A stretch of DNA of 64,000 bases from Catonia carolina (GCA_035578175.1 JAQMRL010000003.1:84517969-84581968), one strand, 5' to 3'; shown: positions 24,353 to 36,918, counted from the first letter of the stretch. Translations and numbers: made by a program. Notes: a model not told the origin generated them from the letters alone.

Positions 24353-24934
24353 CAGTAAATCCTGAATATGGTGCATTGTACAGAAAGACTATGGTTCTCT
24401 TGTTCTATTGTTTCTAAGTAAATAATTAGAATAAGTTATAAGTAACCTGTAAATAAAATACATATAAAATAATAAAATAATCTAAATAAGATATACAACA
24501 ACAGAACGTGTAACACAGTACTATTTATACTGACTGGGAAAGACGTGTGTCTGTCTCAGTATGAGTATTCAGTAAGGCAGTAAGTGAACAAGTGTACAAT
24601 CCTTCAGGGAATTTGGATTTGATAGTGGCATACAGAAAACGGAGAGACTGTACCCTTTTATAATCAAACATTTCCTCTTATAATAAAAGAAGGAGTACTG
24701 AACTATAGTACAGTAGCTACAATATTTAAATACAATATTTTGCTGAAAGACCAAAAACGCTATTTTGAGAACTATGTATATATTTTTGTCAAAAAAACTA
24801 AACAAATAGTTTGACTTAGAGAAATGGTGGAATTCGAGTTATAGACGGATTTTACATGGTAAATGCACGAAAGGTTGAAGGGAACTAATATTCAATTTGA
24901 AATATAGAATATTCGAGTTATCGAAGTTCGACTG
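24353..24934. mobile_element. pogo-like element, internally deleted, copy 1
   Basis: The right end, read inverted, is CAGTCGAACTTCGATAACTC followed by TA, a typical pogo terminus. The left end CAGTAAATCCTGAATATGG is a diverged partner. About 440 bp present in copy 2, comprising most of the left arm, is missing here. Confidence 0.45.
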
Positions 24935-24967
24935 TAGTATTTTTGAAGGAACGAAAATGAAATTGCT

Positions 24968-26556
24968 ATAGTGCCGACACGATAGAAAACTAGTGATTTC
25001 AAGAGCTCTGTTTCAAAACGACCGAACGGTAAATATTTAATGCTACAGTAAATTAAAACTTTTTCTTTCCTGCGTTAATTCGTTTGAATTAATTTTTTTC
25101 AATTAAAGATTTGACGGAGATACAGTAATTTACGCATACAAGTACCCAGTTTTCTGGTTATGTGCTTTTAAACCTGTCATTTCGTTCGGCTTTACATAAA
25201 AAATTCGCATACGAGGTGTGGCTATTAAATAACGAGACTGACGTAAAAAATTTTATTTTAATTTTATACATAATCACTTATTGTCACCTTCAATACACAC
25301 TCCTTCTCTATCCCTACAACGCTTCATGCGAATTTTCCATTGTTGGAAACAGTGCTGAAAGTCATCTTCTGTCAGCTCCTTTAGGACACGAGCCACTTTC
25401 TCTATTACAGCTTCCACAGACTCAAATCTTGTCCCTTTTAATGCAGATTTTACCTTAGGGAATAGGTAAGTCACATGGTGCAAGATCTGGTGAGTAAGGT
25501 GGATGTTCTAACAATGAGATGCTGTACTTGGCTAGGAACCTCTTGACTGTTAACGTGGATTGAGCTGGCGCATTGTCTTGGAGAACCCATGATTTGTTCT
25601 TCCACATTTCGGGGCGTTTTTTCCATACTCTTTGACGTAGTTTAGAAAGTACCTCAAGGTAGTAATATTGATTAATTGTTTGACCTTCAGGATCCCAGTG
25701 AAGGTACACAATCTCATGGATATCAAAAAAACAATCATCATTGCTTTAAATTTTGACTTGCTCATTCGAGCTTTTCGGATCTCGGTGAAGTTCGGCTCTT
25801 CCAGTGCATGGACTGGCGCTTCGTTTCCGGATCATAAGTAAAAAACCACGTTTCATCACATGTTATTATCTTCTACCTGTTCCCTAAGGTGAAATCTGCA
25901 TTAAAAGGGAGAAAAATTTGAGTCTGTGAAAGCTGTAAAAGAGAAAGCGGCACGTGTCCTGAAGGAGCTGACAGAAGATGACTTCCAGCACTGTTTCCAA
26001 CAATGGAAAATTCGCATGGAGCGTTGTAGGGATAGAGAAGGAGTGTATATTGAAGGTGACAATAAGTGATTATGTATAAAATTAAAATGTTTACAACGTC
26101 AGTCTCGTTCTTTAATAGCCACACCTCGTATAAGTATGTATCCCAATCGTCTCCTTGTCTTTACGCGGAGCCAAAATAGCTAAAAAAAAAGTACCCGTTA
26201 TATTAAAACGAAATATCGGATACTTTTAAAATATCCACATTATAGAGAAAACTTTGATCATTAGCCTACTTAAACGCAGATTTTTTAATGTAAAGCCTAG
26301 ATGAAGTAACAGACGTTTAGAAAACAGATTAACAGAAAACCGGGAAACTGAGAAGTACTTTTTATGCGTAAATTACTTGTAACTCTGACAAATTTTTAAA
26401 TATAAAAGATAACTCAAACGAATCAACATAGGAAAGAACAGGCTTTAATTTATTGTTACGTTAAAATTGTTCCGTTCGAACAATTTTGAAATAGAGCTTC
26501 AAAATATTAGAGTTTCAAAATAAACGGACTTCTTTCGTGGCGGACACTGTGGCACA
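24968..26556. mobile_element. Old palindromic element split by a mariner fold-back, copy 1
   Basis: Left (24968-25210) and right (26130-26556) flanks of the mariner insertion are inverted copies of each other. They match the arms of the fold-back at 1208-2377, sharing landmarks such as CTTTCCTGCGTTAATTCG and TTTACGCATA. It is a second, older family member. No ORF. Confidence 0.55.
25212..26128 (-). mobile_element. mariner-derived fold-back element, copy 1
   Basis: The termini CGAGGTGTGGCTATTAAATA are inverted and bordered by TA. Minus-strand mariner transposase sequence is present: VLQDNAPAQSTLTVKRFLAK, PPYSPDLAPCD, VKSALKGTRFESVEAVIEKV and the C-terminus CRDREGVCIEGDNK near the left end. 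The right ~240 bp (about 25885-26128) encodes the same C-terminus on the plus strand (CRDREGVYIEGDNK). Both ends therefore carry the transposase 3' end in opposite orientation. The arms differ at several positions. The N-terminal half of the gene is absent. Confidence 0.75.
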
Positions 26557-26599
26557 AAATTGCTTTGAATTGTCACAATACACTGGATGGACGAGCGAC

Positions 26600-27030
26600 T
26601 TAATAATGGTAGCCATTTGACAGTTATGGAATGGTCGGCCTGAGTCTGTACAAGACGACACCTCATTTACAAGTCATACATATCACCCTCATCTCATTGG
26701 GTCATGGGGTTGCTTATTGTTCTTAAATTTAACAGACCATTAGGAATAAAAAAAATGCTTTTAACCCACGAGGTTGGTCAAGAGGAAAATTCGTCCCCAA
26801 GAGTAAGATTTAAATCCTAGTAAAAGTAACCTAGTAACAGTGGTTACCAATGTGCTTCGATGGTTAGAGTTCAATTAAGCATACTTTCTCACGAATAGTC
26901 GGCCTGAGTCTGTAAAGGACTACACCACCTCATTTACACGTTATAGGCTACACATCATCCTCATATCAACGGGTAATGAGGTCGTTTATTGTTCTAAATT
27001 GAACAGGTTGCAACGTGCAAACATTACGGA
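26600..27030 (+). mobile_element. SINE-like dimer, copy 1
   Basis: Two ~115-bp blocks starting GTCGGCCTGAGTCTGTA (26629 and 26895) are direct repeats about 266 bp apart. Between them lies a degenerate pol III-like head: GAGGTTGGTCAAGAGG, then AGATTTAAATCC. A tRNA-derived SINE is plausible but the boxes are weak. Target duplications were not found. Confidence 0.4.
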
Positions 27031-27057
27031 TTAAGAAAACTATTCAATATTAAAAAA

Positions 27058-28001
27058 TCTAGTGTGAAACACTCACACAACTTTCTCTTGCCAATGCAAA
27101 TAATTAACAATATAACCTAACATTAGTAATAAAACATTAGAAATAAACAAAAAACTAACCTTTAAAAATATAACCTTATTTTCATTATGACTGAAAGACG
27201 CAAAATGAAAATCGAACTCAGTTCGGCTTAAAAATACGGAAAATCACTCTTTCACACTAAACTAGGCTCTGTAGAGAAAAATGCTTTAAATAAAAGTTGT
27301 AGATCTTTTAATTTTATATAAATTTGATTAAATAAACTTTTGTCGTAAAATGCATACCGAAATCTTTAAAAAATCGATTTTTCACACGTTTTCGTGAGAA
27401 AAAAACAGAAAATCGCTAATTACTGCTAATCTAAGCGTTATACAAAAAAATATTTGAAATAAGAGTTGTAGGTTCTTAAATTCTCTACAACTTTTATTAC
27501 ATAAGTTTTTGCGCTAAAATTTTTAATGAAGCCGTAATCTTAAAAAAACTATTTCTTTACGTAAAAACAGCCTCACCGAGAATTTTAGCAAACATGGCGC
27601 CTACCCTATCGTGTAGAGCATAAAAAACTGAGTAAATCAGGCGATTAAAAAAAAAATCGTAGGACCAGTTTTTGAGAAAATCGCAAAAAAGTGAAAAATT
27701 ATACGAATAAACTACTACTTCCGGTTGACCGATTTTGATTAAAATGTTCGTGTCGGGTCCGGTAGTGGTGTGTAACTTAAGTTTCAAGTTCGTACGATGT
27801 TCCGTTCTTGAGATATTTTGCACACACACACACAGACAGACACACACACACACACACCCACAGATTAATCGCTAAAAACATGTTTTTTTGGGTTCAAGGG
27901 GTCAAAAAACGTATAGATCTGGTGAAAACTCGATTTCGAAAAATCGACATGAAAACAATACTTTCCTTCCTATATATTTATATAGGCAAGAGAAAGTAAA
28001 A
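27058..28001 (+). mobile_element. Helentron-like element G, copy 1
   Basis: Full length, with the 5' end TCTAGTGTGAAACACTC. The microsatellite is interrupted by GACAGA. In copy 2 the same element (62513) is cut about 300 bp in by a LINE. Confidence 0.8.
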
Positions 28002-28600
28002 ATAACTCTTCGCAGCATCGTTTAAAAAACTTAATAAAAACAGTATCTATAAAAAACGCATTACGCCTATATGGATTCAATACCCAACTTTTTAGTAGAT
28101 AATTTTTTATATTCGCGAGACAGTAAGTTGAGTTCTTTTTCGTGCCATTTATTTGTTATAGTTAAGACATAAATCGAGGCATAACATCGCACGATACCGA
28201 ATAGTTATTTATTCAGAGGTTTTTGCACAATTAACGTCAGCGTCTATAACTACTGACAACGTCAATCATATCAGTTTGATTTTGATAAGGTCAACCAAAA
28301 CCTTTTAAATTTTTGACACAATTATGGCTGATTACAATAACTTTTTTAACTATACGGTGTATTCATATATTTGTTATTTCGTTTCCCACATCCGGAATCA
28401 TGATATCTTCAGCGTACACAAAAAATATTTTAATTATTATAATAATTCAAATAGCTCCAATCAAGGCTGGTAAGACGAAGAAATTCGTTATTTTTATTTT
28501 TTATGTTTTTTACAATTTCTTTCAAGTAGTAACTTGGGAATTCTATAAAGTAAGCAACAAGACTTAATGTAGTAGGCCTACTGATTAATTTACGTACAAT
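28002..28600. other. AT-rich spacer
   Basis: I see no gene or repeat terminus. The palindrome GTAGGCCTAC occurs at 28572. The copy 2 equivalent lies beyond the window. Confidence 0.35.
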
Positions 28601-28718
28601 TTTTACTTATGCCCTTATGAATATATAGGAAGGAAAGTATTGTTTTTAAGTCGATTTTTCACCGGATCTACACGTTTTCAGACCCCCGAACCCAAAAAAC
28701 ATGTTTTTAGCGATTGGT

Positions 28719-28752
<34 letters not shown>

Positions 28753-29453
28753 AAACAAACTATCTTAACAACGGAACATCGTACGAACTTGAAACTTAAG
28801 TTAGGTTCGACTACAGGACCGGACACAAACATTTTCATCAAAATTAGTCAACCGGAAGCAGTAGTTTATTTTTGTCATTTTTCACTTTTTTGCGATTTTC
28901 TCAAAAACGGCTTCTACGATTTTTTTGAAAATCGCCACATATACTACATTTTTATGCTCTACAAGATAGCGTAGGCGCCACGTCTGCTGAAATTCTTGGG
29001 GAGGCTGTTCTCTCGTAGAAAAAAATCGGTTTTTTACGATTGCGGCCTAAATATGCATTTTAACAAAGAAGGTTGAAAGGTAATTATCAATTTTCTGTTT
29101 TTTTTCTCCCGAAAACGTGTGAAAAATCGATTTTTTTTTAAGATTACGGCCTTAGTATGCATTTAACGACAAAAGTGTATGTTATAAAATGTATAGGAAA
29201 ATAAAAGATCTACAACTTTTGTTAAGAGCATTTTTCTCTCCAGAGCCTAGTTTAGCGTGAAAGAGTGATTTTCCGAATTTTTAAGCAAAACTGAGGTTGA
29301 TTTTCATTTTGCATCATTCACTCATGATTAAAATTAGGTTATGTTTATTGAGGTTAGTTTTTTGTTTATTTCTAATGTTTTATTACTAATGTTAGGTTTA
29401 TTGTTAATGATTTGCATTGGCAAGACAAAGTTGTGTGAGTGTTTCACACCAGA
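28601..29453 (-). mobile_element. Helentron-like element H, inverted
   Basis: The only member in minus orientation. It runs from the 3' terminus (TTTTACTTATGCCC and an altered hairpin) to TCACACCAGA at 29453. It is separated from element I by only 48 bp, so H and I form a large inverted pair. Confidence 0.8.
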
Positions 29454-29501
29454 TTTTTGTTTTTAAACTGATTGTAAATAATCTCAGATGTTAGAAAAAA
29501 A

Positions 29502-32117
29502 TCTGGTGTGAAACACTCACACAACTTTCTCTTGCCAGTGCAAATAATTAACAATAAACCTAACATTAGTAATAAAGCATTAGAAATAAACAAAAAACTA
29601 ACCTCAATAAACATAACCTAATTTTAATCATATATGAAAAACGCAAAATGAAAATCAACCTCAGTTTGGCTTAAAAATACGGAAAATCACTCTTTCACGC
29701 TAAACTAGGCTCTGTAGAGAAAAACGCTCTAAATAATAAGTTGTAGATCTTTTAATTTTCTATAAATTTGATTATACACACTTTTGTCATAAAATGCATA
29801 CTGTAACGTCTGATCTTCAGACCGTTACAGATTTCATTTTAAATTTTATATTTGCGGTGGTTGTTTAGTTATCTACTCATCAGCTGTTTGTCGTTGCGGT
29901 GGCCTATTTTTCTAATTAGGTACTGCTGCCGAATTAATTGAAAACTTTCCTGGTTGGACACAGAGAGTCATGTCTCGACTGTGTAAACGAAAGGACGTAC
30001 ATTACTACTCAGTAATGTTACGGGCCTAATTACTGTTTTAACTTTTAGTAAAAAAGTTTTATTGTTATTATTATCTTTTATTATGTATTGAACTGTTCGT
30101 TGTCCGGTATTTATAATTTTTTTGTTTGCCGTATCTATCTTATTAAGTCTTTTCGGTATTCGGCAATTTGTATTTAATGAAAATGTGATTCGAATATTTC
30201 GCCCAATTTAATATTGGATTCCAATCCTGGGACTTCAATTCCAATCCTGGTGCTACGTTTTTCAACCCTGGGACTGTGAAATCTATTCTTTGGGACGTGC
30301 AACACGATACTCGGATCATGAGTTTCGATTCCCGCATTGGTGAAATTCTTTCGCCAACAATCACATTAAATTGGTCAACGTTTCCTGAATTACTTGATCA
30401 TGCTGTTTACTTGTCGTCCAAGCTAGATGAAGGCTTATTAAACACGTCAATAATATATCGTAATGAGTGTTGTCTGCTAATTGGTATGATGTTTTTTATT
30501 TTTATTATTTTGGGAAAAAAGTATCTTATTGCTTCGAAACTTATTTTAAAGTGGCAACTGATTAATTTAGTAAAGATCATCCCATACTAATGTATTGTCT
30601 TGTCGATTTTCTTACACTGGGCAGGAATTTATGTGTCATTAATTGACCTGTTTGGACTTTTCTTTCTAAAATTTATTTGCTGGAAAAACGTAATTTAATT
30701 AAGGAACGGGGACTAAGTAAATGTTATTAATTCATTCCCGATTTTTCTAAATTTATTATTCTTCTATTTGTTTTCTGTTTATTATTTATTAAAATGAAAT
30801 TATGTAACTTAAAGGTTAGCCCGTGAAAACCTGGAATATTATTATACAATTAATTATGTATATCAAAAATATGTAAGTTTAAGATTTATTAATTTACTCC
30901 TGATTTAAAATTTATTTATTTTGTTTCAATTTAACTTCTGTTTTCTTAATTATAAAATTTGTGTAACTGAAAGATTACTAGTGAAACCTAAAATGTTATT
31001 ACACATTTAATTATGTACATCCTAGAACATATAAATTTAAAGCTTATTAATTTTTTTTTTTATTATTTAAAGCTAGCATGCTCAGCTGTAAAAGAATTAA
31101 ATTTAAATAATTTTGATTACACAAAATTTGATGTTATTTAACTAATGTATCTTTAACTTTTTGGATACTTTATTAACTTGATATTAACAACTAGTTACTT
31201 AATGAAATACAATTTTGGATTTTTGGTTATATTTGATTGTCCATTTATTTAAAGCTTGTTAATTTTGTATTAACATTGGTGTTTATACCTTTTTATTAAT
31301 TTTATTATATTAAATTATTTTGGTTTCATCCACCTTTTAAATTTGTATTCATTTGTTTATGCAGCACAACCTGAGTGTATTTATGGTTTTCTTAGCTTCC
31401 TTTCCTTTCTTTTGTTAACGCCCCTACCAACCTATCGATGTAGATAGAGGGGCCGTTACAATACTAAGGCCGAAATCTTAAAAAATTCGATTTTTCACAC
31501 GTTTTCGTGAGAAAAAACAGAAAATCGCTAATTACCGCTAAACTAAGCGTTATACAAAAAAATGTTTGAATTAAAGTTGTAGAATTTTAAATTCTCTACA
31601 TTTTTTTTTATATAAATTTTTGCGCTAAATAGGCCTACATATTAAAACCGTAATCTTAAAAAAACACTTTTTTTACGTAAATACAGCCTCACCAAGAATT
31701 TCAGGAAACATGGCGCCTACCCTATCTTGTAGAGAATAAAAAAATTAAGTAAACCAGGTGATTTTTAAAAACATCGTAAGACCAGTTTTTGAAAAAATCG
31801 CATAAAGTGAAAAATTACACGAATAAACTACTACTTCCGGTTGACCGATTTTGATGAAAATGTTCGTGTCGGGTTCGGTAGAAGTATGTAACTTAAGATT
31901 CAAGTTCGTACGATGTTCCATTCTTGAGATATTCTGTTTACACACACGTACGCGTGCGCGCGCGCGCGCACACACACACAGACCAATCGCTAAAAACATG
32001 TTTTTTGGGTTCAGGGGGTCTGAAAACATGTAGATCCGGTGAAAACTCAATTTCCAAAAATCGAAAAGAAAACAATACTTTCCTTCCTATATATTCATAT
32101 AGGCAAAAGAAAGTAAA
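29502..32117 (+). mobile_element. Helentron-like element I, hybrid at the duplication junction
   Basis: The 5' part matches full-length members. The 3' part, from about 31876, matches element A, including the GGGTTCGGTAGAAG variant. The switch lies in 31823-31875. The LTR-like insertion at 29802-31460 interrupts it. The microsatellite is short and mixed, CA then CG then CA. The hybrid structure is what unequal crossing-over between A and a downstream member would leave. Confidence 0.75.
29802..31460. mobile_element. Solo-LTR-like insertion 1 (1,659 bp)
   Basis: It starts TGTAACGTC and ends GGCCGTTACA, with a 4-bp duplication ATAC (29798-29801 and 31461-31464), inserted in element I. The TG...CA ends and short duplication suggest a solo LTR. 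No internal gag or pol is present. The first 28 nt fold into a hairpin, and the last ~45 nt contain GCCCCT...AGGGGC and CTATC...GATAG stems. Insertion 2 at 53299 has the same plan with different bases. A non-LTR explanation, such as a hairpin-ended DNA element, is possible. Confidence 0.6.
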
Positions 32118-32368
32118 AAAAAAGAAAAATCTAGTAAAAAAATTCACTTTCCACATCCATGTCTTCAACTGAAGAAAATTGCTCCTACAGCAACCACATA
32201 GTCGTACGAATTATTTCGTGCCAATTCGTATGACTATTTTTAACTACGAATTCATATCTGGTGTAACCGTAGCCCTACGACAGGGTGTACTGTACCTTTT
32301 TCTTGTACTTCCCAAACTGCAGACTACCCTTAATTAGAATTAATCAGGGTTAGAAAGTCATAATGGTA

Positions 32369-33403
32369 CTGTCTGACAAGTTTCGAAATAGGATTCCCTC
32401 CCTTCCGCGCCACTTCGAATTACGCACTGTCCCAAAAACATTAGCTCGGAGAGTCAGTCTACTAGTACAGCTCATTACTACAACAATATTTATATTCATA
32501 CTTACTATTACTTTATTATTTATTACTATTTGCACTTATTTAACCTGTACCTGTTTAAATCACAAATGTACACTTAAACTATTTGTTTAATCGAAACGAA
32601 TTTATCTGAATATTGAACAACCGATCAAACCCAAAACATAATAAAACTGCACTGACTACAAAACCAATATTGCACGGTCGCTAACACTGTACAACTGAAC
32701 TAAAAGCATAGTTTATATTAGCTGCTCTTAAGTAAATAAGGAATAATGCTTACTCCATTTAATTAAATCGTATCAATTATTTAGATTTTACAGTCAACAT
32801 TACAAATTAAGAACTTGCTGTGTTATTAAGACTACACTACCTAATAGTAAACAAAAATAATGGAAACAATAATGACTTTCTGCTGATAGTCACATAATCT
32901 GTACAAAATGTTATGGATAACAAGAATCTACAGTCCAGCCTCTCTTAGTTTGCTCCTAATGTAAACAAATAATGACGTCACTGAGCATGCGCATTATATC
33001 AAAATGTGTACACGCTGATTAAAAAGTAACAAAAAAATACTTTCAAAAGTATTTAAATACAAAATACTTTTAAAAGTATTTTTATAAATGAAATTGTTAG
33101 GCCTACATCATATCATGACTGATGTTTTTAGTACTTTAAGTGCTTATAATTTAAAAAATAGTTAACTTAATAGGAATACGACATCCGTAAAGTCGCGGAC
33201 TCTAGCGTGCACCCTGTAGTAGGTGGCTTTTGTTTGTTGACAGTAGGAGCAAACTAAGAACGGCTGAACTATAGTATAAGTGATTCATATTAATTTTGCT
33301 CATTTGGGTTGTGCGTACCAATGTATTCGATCCGGCACGTAAAGCGAAAGGAAATGTAAGAAGTGGGGAAGGAAGGGAATCCTATTCGATCGTTGTCAAG
33401 CAG
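32369..33403. mobile_element. TA-flanked MITE and nested MITE, copy 2
   Basis: Counterpart of 4397-5424, with the nested MITE at about 32926-33274. The differences are few. One is a TAGGCCTAC insertion near 33098, where copy 1 has only CTAC. Confidence 0.5.
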
Positions 33404-33525
33404 TAGTTATTTTATTTTTCTAAAATAAATAAATAAATAAATACATAAAATATTGACTACAGTAATCATAAATAATTTTATATATTTTAACAATTAATCA
33501 TACAGATTTAAAATTATTTTGTTAG

Positions 33526-33765
33526 TTAACATAAACCATAACCACATCCAGTATATTCATAGCAATACCAATCAAAGTTTTTCCACAGTTTGTCGTTCGT
33601 AAGTTTCAAACAACAGTAATTACAGCAACATGAGCTACATACTCCTAATACACAAAATCCTATCATTACAAACGGGGCACAAAGTGATAAAATCATCTGT
33701 ACTAAAATATTATCTAAAATTACGTTCCCGGTTTTTTTAAATGCAGGTCTGGCATCTGACTGACC
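33526..33765 (-). CDS. Candidate terminal exon of a Cys-rich membrane protein, copy 2
   Basis: Same structure as 5543-5782: AG acceptor at the same place, 79 residues plus stop, a membrane segment at about residues 18-43, and AATAAA about 110 nt past the stop (plus 33411-33416). By my hand alignment, 19 nucleotides differ from copy 1 and give 16 amino-acid changes. These include VSN to AFK near the start, FFVLALCRP to FCVLGVCSS at the membrane/Cys boundary, D to N in the CCC-YCC cluster, and ACC to GLC at the end. No silent codon change was found. The frame, the CCC and CC cysteines, and the block DKLWKNFDWYCYEYTGCGY are unchanged. The function is unknown. Confidence 0.5.
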   Translation of the reverse strand, partial: GQSDARPAFKKTGNVILDNILVQMILSLCAPFVMIGFCVLGVCSSCCCNYCCLKLTNDKLWKNFDWYCYEYTGCGYGLC

Positions 33766-34051
33766 CTGAAAATTAAAAACAAAATTCATTATAGTTACTG
33801 ATCTGATAATTTTGGTTGTTTTATTAATACACGAAAATACAAAATTATTACAGTAAAATCCGCTTAATACGATTTTTATGGGTCCAACACCAACTTGCAT
33901 CTTAGGCGGAAAATCGTCTTAGCCGAGAAGCGACCAAGACAAATCTCAAGAGAGTGCTTTTGAAAGAAATTATTATTGAAGTCAGAAAAGTGTTAATGTT
34001 TTAACATCTGTTATGTGAGAAAATAGTAATAAAAGCAATTACATATGGGCT

Positions 34052-34438
34052 GTGTTTAGGTCATCAGCCGAAAGGCTGATTTGAACCTGTAGAGGTTTTA
34101 CTAAGTAAAACGAGGAGTGGATTGTTTACAATTGCCTTCCTCACTGAGTGGAAAAGTACGCTTATCAGCATGCCGGGCCCTCTGAAAAGCACATATTTTT
34201 CTCTCTGCGATTGATACCTGCACTTCATTCACAACAGGGTCTGGCTGCATGATGAAATTCATTACTTTCAGAGGAGACAACTCTGATTAATGTCTTTTGC
34301 ACCTCTACCTCTTCTGTTCCTAAATGATTCAGTCACTTAATTGACTGATCATGTGATAAGTAACAGAACTATTTATTTTAACCCTGCTGCGAACAGTTTG
34401 AGAGTAAATAATTTGACACTTCACCTGTCTGTTATGGG
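34052..34438 (-). mobile_element. SINE-like repeat S6, copy 2 of S2
   Basis: Nearly identical to 6070-6455, with two or three substitutions. Same ends and hairpin tail. Confidence 0.65.
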
Positions 34439-35095
34439 CATACATATAGGTTATTTACGTACTAAATAAATAACCAAAAAGATATAGGCTATACGTTTTT
34501 TTGAACATTATGTTTAATTTTTAAAAAAACCACGAACAAATGACACCACTAATAAATATGCTATATGCACTGTAACTAATAAAATTTCCATTACTTATTT
34601 TTAAAATAGTCATAAATTTTGAGCGGGTATTAGGTGGGATTGAATGCTTATTAATCGGAAACATATACAAGTGAAACATATACCTTATTAATCAAGAGAC
34701 TTCATGAGAACCGCGTTTTCAACAGAAAATCGTTTCAGCCGTGAGTGTATTAAACGGATACTACTGTAAATAAGGTGGAAGGTGCAAATCCTAGATTACA
34801 CTAAATGTTATGTACATTTTACTTTTCAATATTTAATTAGCCTACATGCCCAGAGATATATTGGGTGATGTTAATAAAAATTTATAATTTATATTAGTTG
34901 TAATCAAATCTTTCCCTCAGTGCGCGCTCTTTCCCCAAAAAGAAAGTGCAAAGTGAAAAGGAAGTGAGAAAGGTGTTTTTTCCTCACTTCTCTTCAATTT
35001 GTACTCCCGAAAGTATTTTCCGGAAATAAGGCAATAATGAGACATTTCCGGGAAGTACTGAAGGAGCGCAACATAGGAATTCAAGTAAATGGTAT
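34439..35095. other. AT-rich spacer, copy 2
   Basis: Counterpart of 6456-7109. No gene recognised. Confidence 0.35.
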
Positions 35096-36110
35096 GTGAT
35101 CATGGACAACATGAGGAATTTGCAAGACCTTCTCAATGGAAAAGGTGAACACACTAAAACCATGGGGCTTGCTTGTTGTTAATTAGGCCAGCAGCCGAAA
35201 GGCTGCTTTTAACCTCTACAGACTTTACTAAGTAAAACGAGAATTGAGGTGGTTTACCACAATCTTTCTCCCTGAGTGGAAAAGTGTACTTATCAGCATG
35301 CTCACTTATCCAGGTTCTCTGAAAAGCATCTCTGAACACCCTGCATATGACAACCTCACTTCATGCACCACAGGGTCTGGTTGTATACAATGATGAAATT
35401 CACTACTATCATAGAAGAGATAAATGTGACTAGTGTCTTTTACACCACTACATCTTCTATTCTGAAATGCTTCAGTCATATAACTGGCTGACCATGTGAT
35501 GTGATAAGAAACAGAACTATTTTTTGTAGCCCTGGAACTAACAGATCGAATGCAAATAATTTAACACTCTACCAGCCTGTTATGGGAAGGGGATTAGTAT
35601 TAACATAAAAATGATAAAATTTATGATAATTACTCGAAAATTAGAAGAATTCAGGAGCATATCACTGAACATAACAAGCTCATCATAGAGCGAGTTAATA
35701 AATTTAACTATCTAGCGATACGGGTTTGTGAAATTGTGAGTCAGATATGGAAATAAGAAGCCTGATAGAGAAGGATCGCAGGGCGTTCGTGAAATTCAAG
35801 AAAATGTTTACCAGCACAGATTCTCATCTTGAGCTTAAAATAAGATTTGTAAGGTGTTACATGTGGTCGGTGCTGTTATATGTACTTTGAAGGTGGCTAA
35901 TATGAATAACTTAGAAGCCTTTGACATGCAGATACGAGTATATCACCGGATATTTAAAATACCGTGGACAGCTAAGAAATCGAACGAAGAATCTGGTGAG
36001 AAGAGACCGAAAACTGCTTACGCAAATCAAATGCAGGAAAACTGCATATCTAGGACACATAATGCGTAATCTAAAATATCAACTCCTACAGCTGATACTA
36101 TTCTTACACA
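35096..36110 (+). pseudogene. RTE-like LINE relic, copy 2
   Basis: Counterpart of 7110-8130, with the same frame lesions and the same SINE-like insertion (35173-35586). The block MNNLEAFDMQIRVYHRIFKI is identical in both copies. Confidence 0.6.
35173..35586 (-). mobile_element. SINE-like repeat S7, copy 2 of S3
   Basis: Same insertion point in the LINE relic as S3, with minor substitutions. Confidence 0.6.
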
Positions 36111-36309
36111 GGGGGAAACCGGTAATTTTTTCCAACGGGTAATAATTCGATAATGAGCCGGTAAATTTACTACATTTGGTTTAGTAACTGATACGGCAAC
36201 TCTTCAAGCATTTGTCACGCCAGTTTCAGTTTGATAAATCCATGCATCTTGAGAAGAGGATAATTTTTGTTGTTTTTTCATCGGTAAGTAAACTTTTCAC
36301 CGTATTACT

Positions 36310-36707
36310 TTGTTGTTGTTGTTTAGGTCAACAGCCGAAAGGCTGGTTTGAACCTCTATAGGTTTTACTAAGTTAAACGAGGAGTGAGGTGGTTTACCAT
36401 TGCCTTCCTCACTGAGTGGAAAAGTACGCTTATCAGCATGCCGGGCCCTCTGAAAAGCACATATTTTCCACTCTGTAAATGACACCTTCACTTCATTCAC
36501 CACAGGGTCTGGCTGTACAATGAAATTCACTACTTTCAGAGGAGATAACTCTGATTAGTGTCTTTTACACCTCTACCTCTTCTGTTCTTAAATGATTCAG
36601 TCATTTAATTGGCTGACCATGTGATAAGAAACAGAGCTATTTATTTTAGCCCGGTAACTGGAAAGATTGAGTCTAAATAATTTGACAATCCACCTATCTG
36701 TTATGGG
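36310..36707 (-). mobile_element. SINE-like repeat S8, copy 2 of S4
   Basis: Counterpart of 8328-8725, with the same hairpin tail and (CAA)n. Confidence 0.65.
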
Positions 36708-36918
36708 CAGATTATTACTTTATCAGTGATAAAACTCACACATATTAAATTGGATGTTTTCTTAACACATTCGTTGAAAAAGAAACTATAAACGTTGGAC
36801 GAAATTCAAATATGGTGACGGAGCATGTTTTTTTAATAACACAAGGGGCAAGTTTTCTCATCTAGAAAGCTAGACCAACAAAACGTGGGTTCAATGTACA
36901 GCTTATACAAAACATTTG

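Noticed and set aside
28313..28567. 84-codon hydrophobic frame between Helentron-like elements
   Set aside because: AT-rich composition gives random hydrophobic frames. No splice sites, homology or second copy to test it.
30276..30590. 104-codon frame in LTR-like insertion 1
   Set aside because: No recognisable retroelement domain and no equivalent in insertion 2. Likely chance.
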